Shown: in pieces, positions 62,232 to 64,000 of the stretch
How positions within the stretch are numbered: position 1 is the stretch's first letter
How the letters are laid out: each line of letters starts with the position of its first letter
DNA from: Nesterenkonia ebinurensis
Lineage (GTDB): Bacteria; Actinomycetota; Actinomycetes; Actinomycetales; Micrococcaceae
Assembly: GCF_008711175.1 (NCBI RefSeq)
Contig: NZ_VWNF01000011.1
Coordinates: 62,001 to 126,000, forward strand
Length of the DNA stretch: 64,000 nt
Direction of reading: 5' to 3'
The notes under the pieces: model-generated
The model's database searches: none
What the model was told of the DNA's origin: nothing
Seen by the model: the letters and a program-made list of their open reading frames with translations, nothing else
Made by a program: the position numbers and the translations under genes

Positions 62232-62887
62232 CCAATATCCTGATCATCGAGGATGAGGACCGCATCGCCTCATTTGTGGAGAAAGGCCTGCGCTCAGCCG
62301 GGTACGCCGCAGTCCGCGCCGCCACTGCCAGTGAGGGCTTCGAGTTCGCGCTGAACACCTCTGTGGACTTGGCCGTGCTGGACCTGGGACTGCCCGATGA
62401 GGACGGGCTGCGGTTGCTTTCCCGGCTGCGAGCCAGGAAATTCGCCGCCCCCGTGATCATTCTCACCGCCCGCGACACTCCCGCCGATACGGTCAAAGGC
62501 CTGGAATCCGGGGCCGATGACTATATGGCCAAGCCGTTCAGCATCGATGAGCTGCTGGCCAGGATCAGACTGCGGCTGCGCGGCGGGTCAGCCGATGAGC
62601 CCACCACCCTGAGCGCCGGGCGGCTCACCCTGGACCTGCATTCACGCAAAGTGCGGGTCGGTGAGACCGAGCATGAGCTCTCCTCCAGGGAGTTCACCCT
62701 GGCTGAGACCTTCATGCGCCACCCCGGGCAGGTCCTCTCCCGCGAGCAGCTGTTGGAGATGGTCTGGGGCTACAGCTTTGACCCCGGCTCTAACCTGGTG
62801 GACGTCTATGTGCGCTACCTGCGGGCCAAGATCGGCGCAGAGGCCATCAAGACCATCCGTGGCGTGGGCTATCGCCTAGACGTTTAG
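62228..62887 (+). CDS. OmpR-family response regulator
   Basis: A 219-residue regulator: receiver domain with acidic pocket E8-D9, phosphoacceptor D52 in VLDLGLP, T80 and K102 (AKPF), and a winged-helix DNA-binding domain with LSSREFTLAETFMRHPGQVLSREQLLEMVW and YVRYLRAKIG. Starts GTG within the kinase stop. OmpR-type domains bind tandem sites 10-11 bp apart, matching the TCTCA boxes at 50093 and 58297, so it is the prime candidate for controlling the nearby glycosyltransferase module. That link is inference. Confidence 0.93.
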   Translation: MTNILIIEDEDRIASFVEKGLRSAGYAAVRAATASEGFEFALNTSVDLAVLDLGLPDEDGLRLLSRLRARKFAAPVIILTARDTPADTVKGLESGADDYMAKPFSIDELLARIRLRLRGGSADEPTTLSAGRLTLDLHSRKVRVGETEHELSSREFTLAETFMRHPGQVLSREQLLEMVWGYSFDPGSNLVDVYVRYLRAKIGAEAIKTIRGVGYRLDV

Positions 62888-62956
62888 CTTCAGGCGTGAA
62901 TCCAGGCAAGGCTTTGCCGGCGTAGAGGCGAGCCGGACCTGTGTCCGCCGTCGGGA

Positions 62957-64000
62957 TTAGGGCAGGATCGGGGCGCGGAGGATGACTCGGGTGCCAGGGC
63001 GGCCCGGATTCTCACCCTCACCGGACAGCCATTGGATGGACCCGGAGAGCTCTCCGCGGACTAGGGTCTTCACAATCTGCAGGCCCAGCCCGGGCTCCCA
63101 GTCCTGTTCCGGGAGGCCCGCCCCGTCGTCGTCCAGCTCCATCTCCAGCCGCTGGCGGCCGGCCGCGTCAGTCTGCCGGTGTGCCCTCAGCGAGACCCGC
63201 AGGCTCTCCTCGGTCGGCACTCCGGGCAGCCCGTGCTCGACCGCATTGGCCACGATCTCGGTGATCACCAAGGCCAGCGGAGTCACCATATCCGGCGGCA
63301 GCTGGCCAAAACTGCCCACCAGCTCGGTCTGTGCGCTGCGCTCGGACTGAGCCATCTCAGCGGCCAGACGCAGCTGACGGCGCATAAGCTCATCCACGTC
63401 CACACTCTCCTCCAGCCCCTGGGAGAGCGAATCGTGGACCATCGCGATGGTCTCCACCCGGCGCATGGCCCGGCGCAGTCCCGAGCGGCCCTCTTCGGAG
63501 TCCATCCGCCGCGACTGCATGCGCAGCAGTGCCGAAACAGTCTGCAGGTTGTTCTTCACCCGGTGGTGAATCTCCTTGATGGTGGCGTCTTTGCTCATCA
63601 GCTGCTTCTCGCGGCGGCGCAGTTCGGTGACGTCCCGGCAGAGCACCAAAGCGGCGAAGCGCTCGCCCCCGCGGCGCAACGGTATCGAGCGCAGGGTCAC
63701 TGCCGCTCCATGGGCCTCCAGCTCAGCCCGCATGGCCCGCCGGCCGGTGAGCATCAGCGGCTGGGACTCATCCACCGCCACCCCGGTGGCCCGCTGCAGC
63801 TCAGCCCCGATCCCAGCCAGGGACCGCCCTTCCAGGGTCTCCTGGACCCCCAGCCGCAGCAGGGCAGAGACCGCATTGGGACTGGCGAAGGTGATCTTCC
63901 CCTCAGTGTCCAGCCTCAGCAGCCCGTCACCCACCCGAGGGGCACCGGAGTAGCCGGTGAATTCCTGGGCGGTATCCGGCCAGATCCCCTCCTGCGCCAT
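62957..64000 (-). CDS. pdtaS: Sensor histidine kinase of the PdtaS type (5' partial)
   Basis: 347 residues visible. PRVGDGLLRLDTEGKITFAS begins a PAS-like domain, KEIHHRVKNNLQTVSALLRMQ is the HisKA_2 phosphoacceptor region, and ITEIVANAVEHGL with DDDGAGLPEQ forms the ATPase. This is the soluble kinase that signals to the antiterminator PdtaR. In homologues a GAF domain of ~150 residues precedes the part seen here, so the methionine at the window edge is probably internal and the true start lies beyond it. Next to whiB1 in other genomes. Confidence 0.92.
   Translation of the reverse strand: MAQEGIWPDTAQEFTGYSGAPRVGDGLLRLDTEGKITFASPNAVSALLRLGVQETLEGRSLAGIGAELQRATGVAVDESQPLMLTGRRAMRAELEAHGAAVTLRSIPLRRGGERFAALVLCRDVTELRRREKQLMSKDATIKEIHHRVKNNLQTVSALLRMQSRRMDSEEGRSGLRRAMRRVETIAMVHDSLSQGLEESVDVDELMRRQLRLAAEMAQSERSAQTELVGSFGQLPPDMVTPLALVITEIVANAVEHGLPGVPTEESLRVSLRAHRQTDAAGRQRLEMELDDDGAGLPEQDWEPGLGLQIVKTLVRGELSGSIQWLSGEGENPGRPGTRVILRAPILP

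Noticed and set aside
1-64000. tRNA, rRNA, insertion sequence or prophage
   Set aside because: No transposase, integrase, phage structural gene, or recognisable tRNA/rRNA sequence was found by reading either strand. A dedicated search could still reveal a missed short RNA.

Overview
The window is chromosomal DNA of a high-GC Gram-positive actinobacterium. Several things point to the Micrococcales, most likely Micrococcaceae: a whiB1 and pdtaS pair, an actinobacterial dapC/dapD/fdxA/gltA/typA neighbourhood, infC-rpmI-rplT beside a DUF1844 gene, GTG starts, and many genes that look leaderless. Strongly acidic secreted proteins, a complete Mrp cation/proton antiporter operon and a TAXI-type TRAP transporter fit a halo- or alkali-tolerant member such as Nesterenkonia. 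The genus is inference. No rRNA, tRNA, CRISPR array, insertion sequence or prophage was recognised.

Layout. 1-6.5 kb: the end of a MenC-like gene, a TAXI-TRAP uptake system, and dapD with a membrane protein. 6.5-11.5 kb: a DUF559 nuclease-like gene, a proline iminopeptidase, citrate synthase and dapC, interspersed with four copies of a 70-74 bp hairpin repeat. 11.5-18.5 kb: fdxA, typA, a large orphan FtsX-type protein and a membrane protein. 18.5-25.4 kb: an oligopeptide-type ABC importer with two unusual membrane subunits. 25.9-33.5 kb: a BrkB-family protein and mrpACDEFG. 33.7-38.4 kb: sodC, phospholipid synthesis genes (cdsA, plsC-like, CDP-alcohol transferase) and an MFS exporter. 38.5-40.3 kb: a lower-GC patch with an unknown two-gene cassette and a broken transporter gene. 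40.3-47.3 kb: an S9 peptidase, acylphosphatase, CDF metal exporter, amidohydrolase, DUF4870, RNHCP and TrmH-type proteins. 47.3-50.1 kb: a nested palindromic repeat and rplT-rpmI-infC with DUF1844.

50.1-62.9 kb is the most interesting part. A tightly coupled operon carries three glycosyltransferases, an ABC exporter and two kinase-like phosphotransferases. It is followed by a small membrane protein, a secreted Ser/Pro-rich protein, whiB1, a third phosphotransferase and an OmpR-type two-component system. Three intergenic regions in this stretch share a 16-bp palindrome (consensus ATGAGAGNNCTCTCAT), twice with 11-bp-spaced TCTCA boxes. I therefore infer one envelope-directed, two-component-controlled glycan or glycolipid system, which I do not recognise as described. 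Its third phosphotransferase and sensor/regulator pair sit between whiB1 and pdtaS, which are neighbours in other actinobacteria.

A second general point is start selection. Ten genes have a TANNNT hexamer exactly six bases before their start codon and mostly no ribosome binding site, so they are probably translated from leaderless mRNAs. infC appears to use an AUC start.
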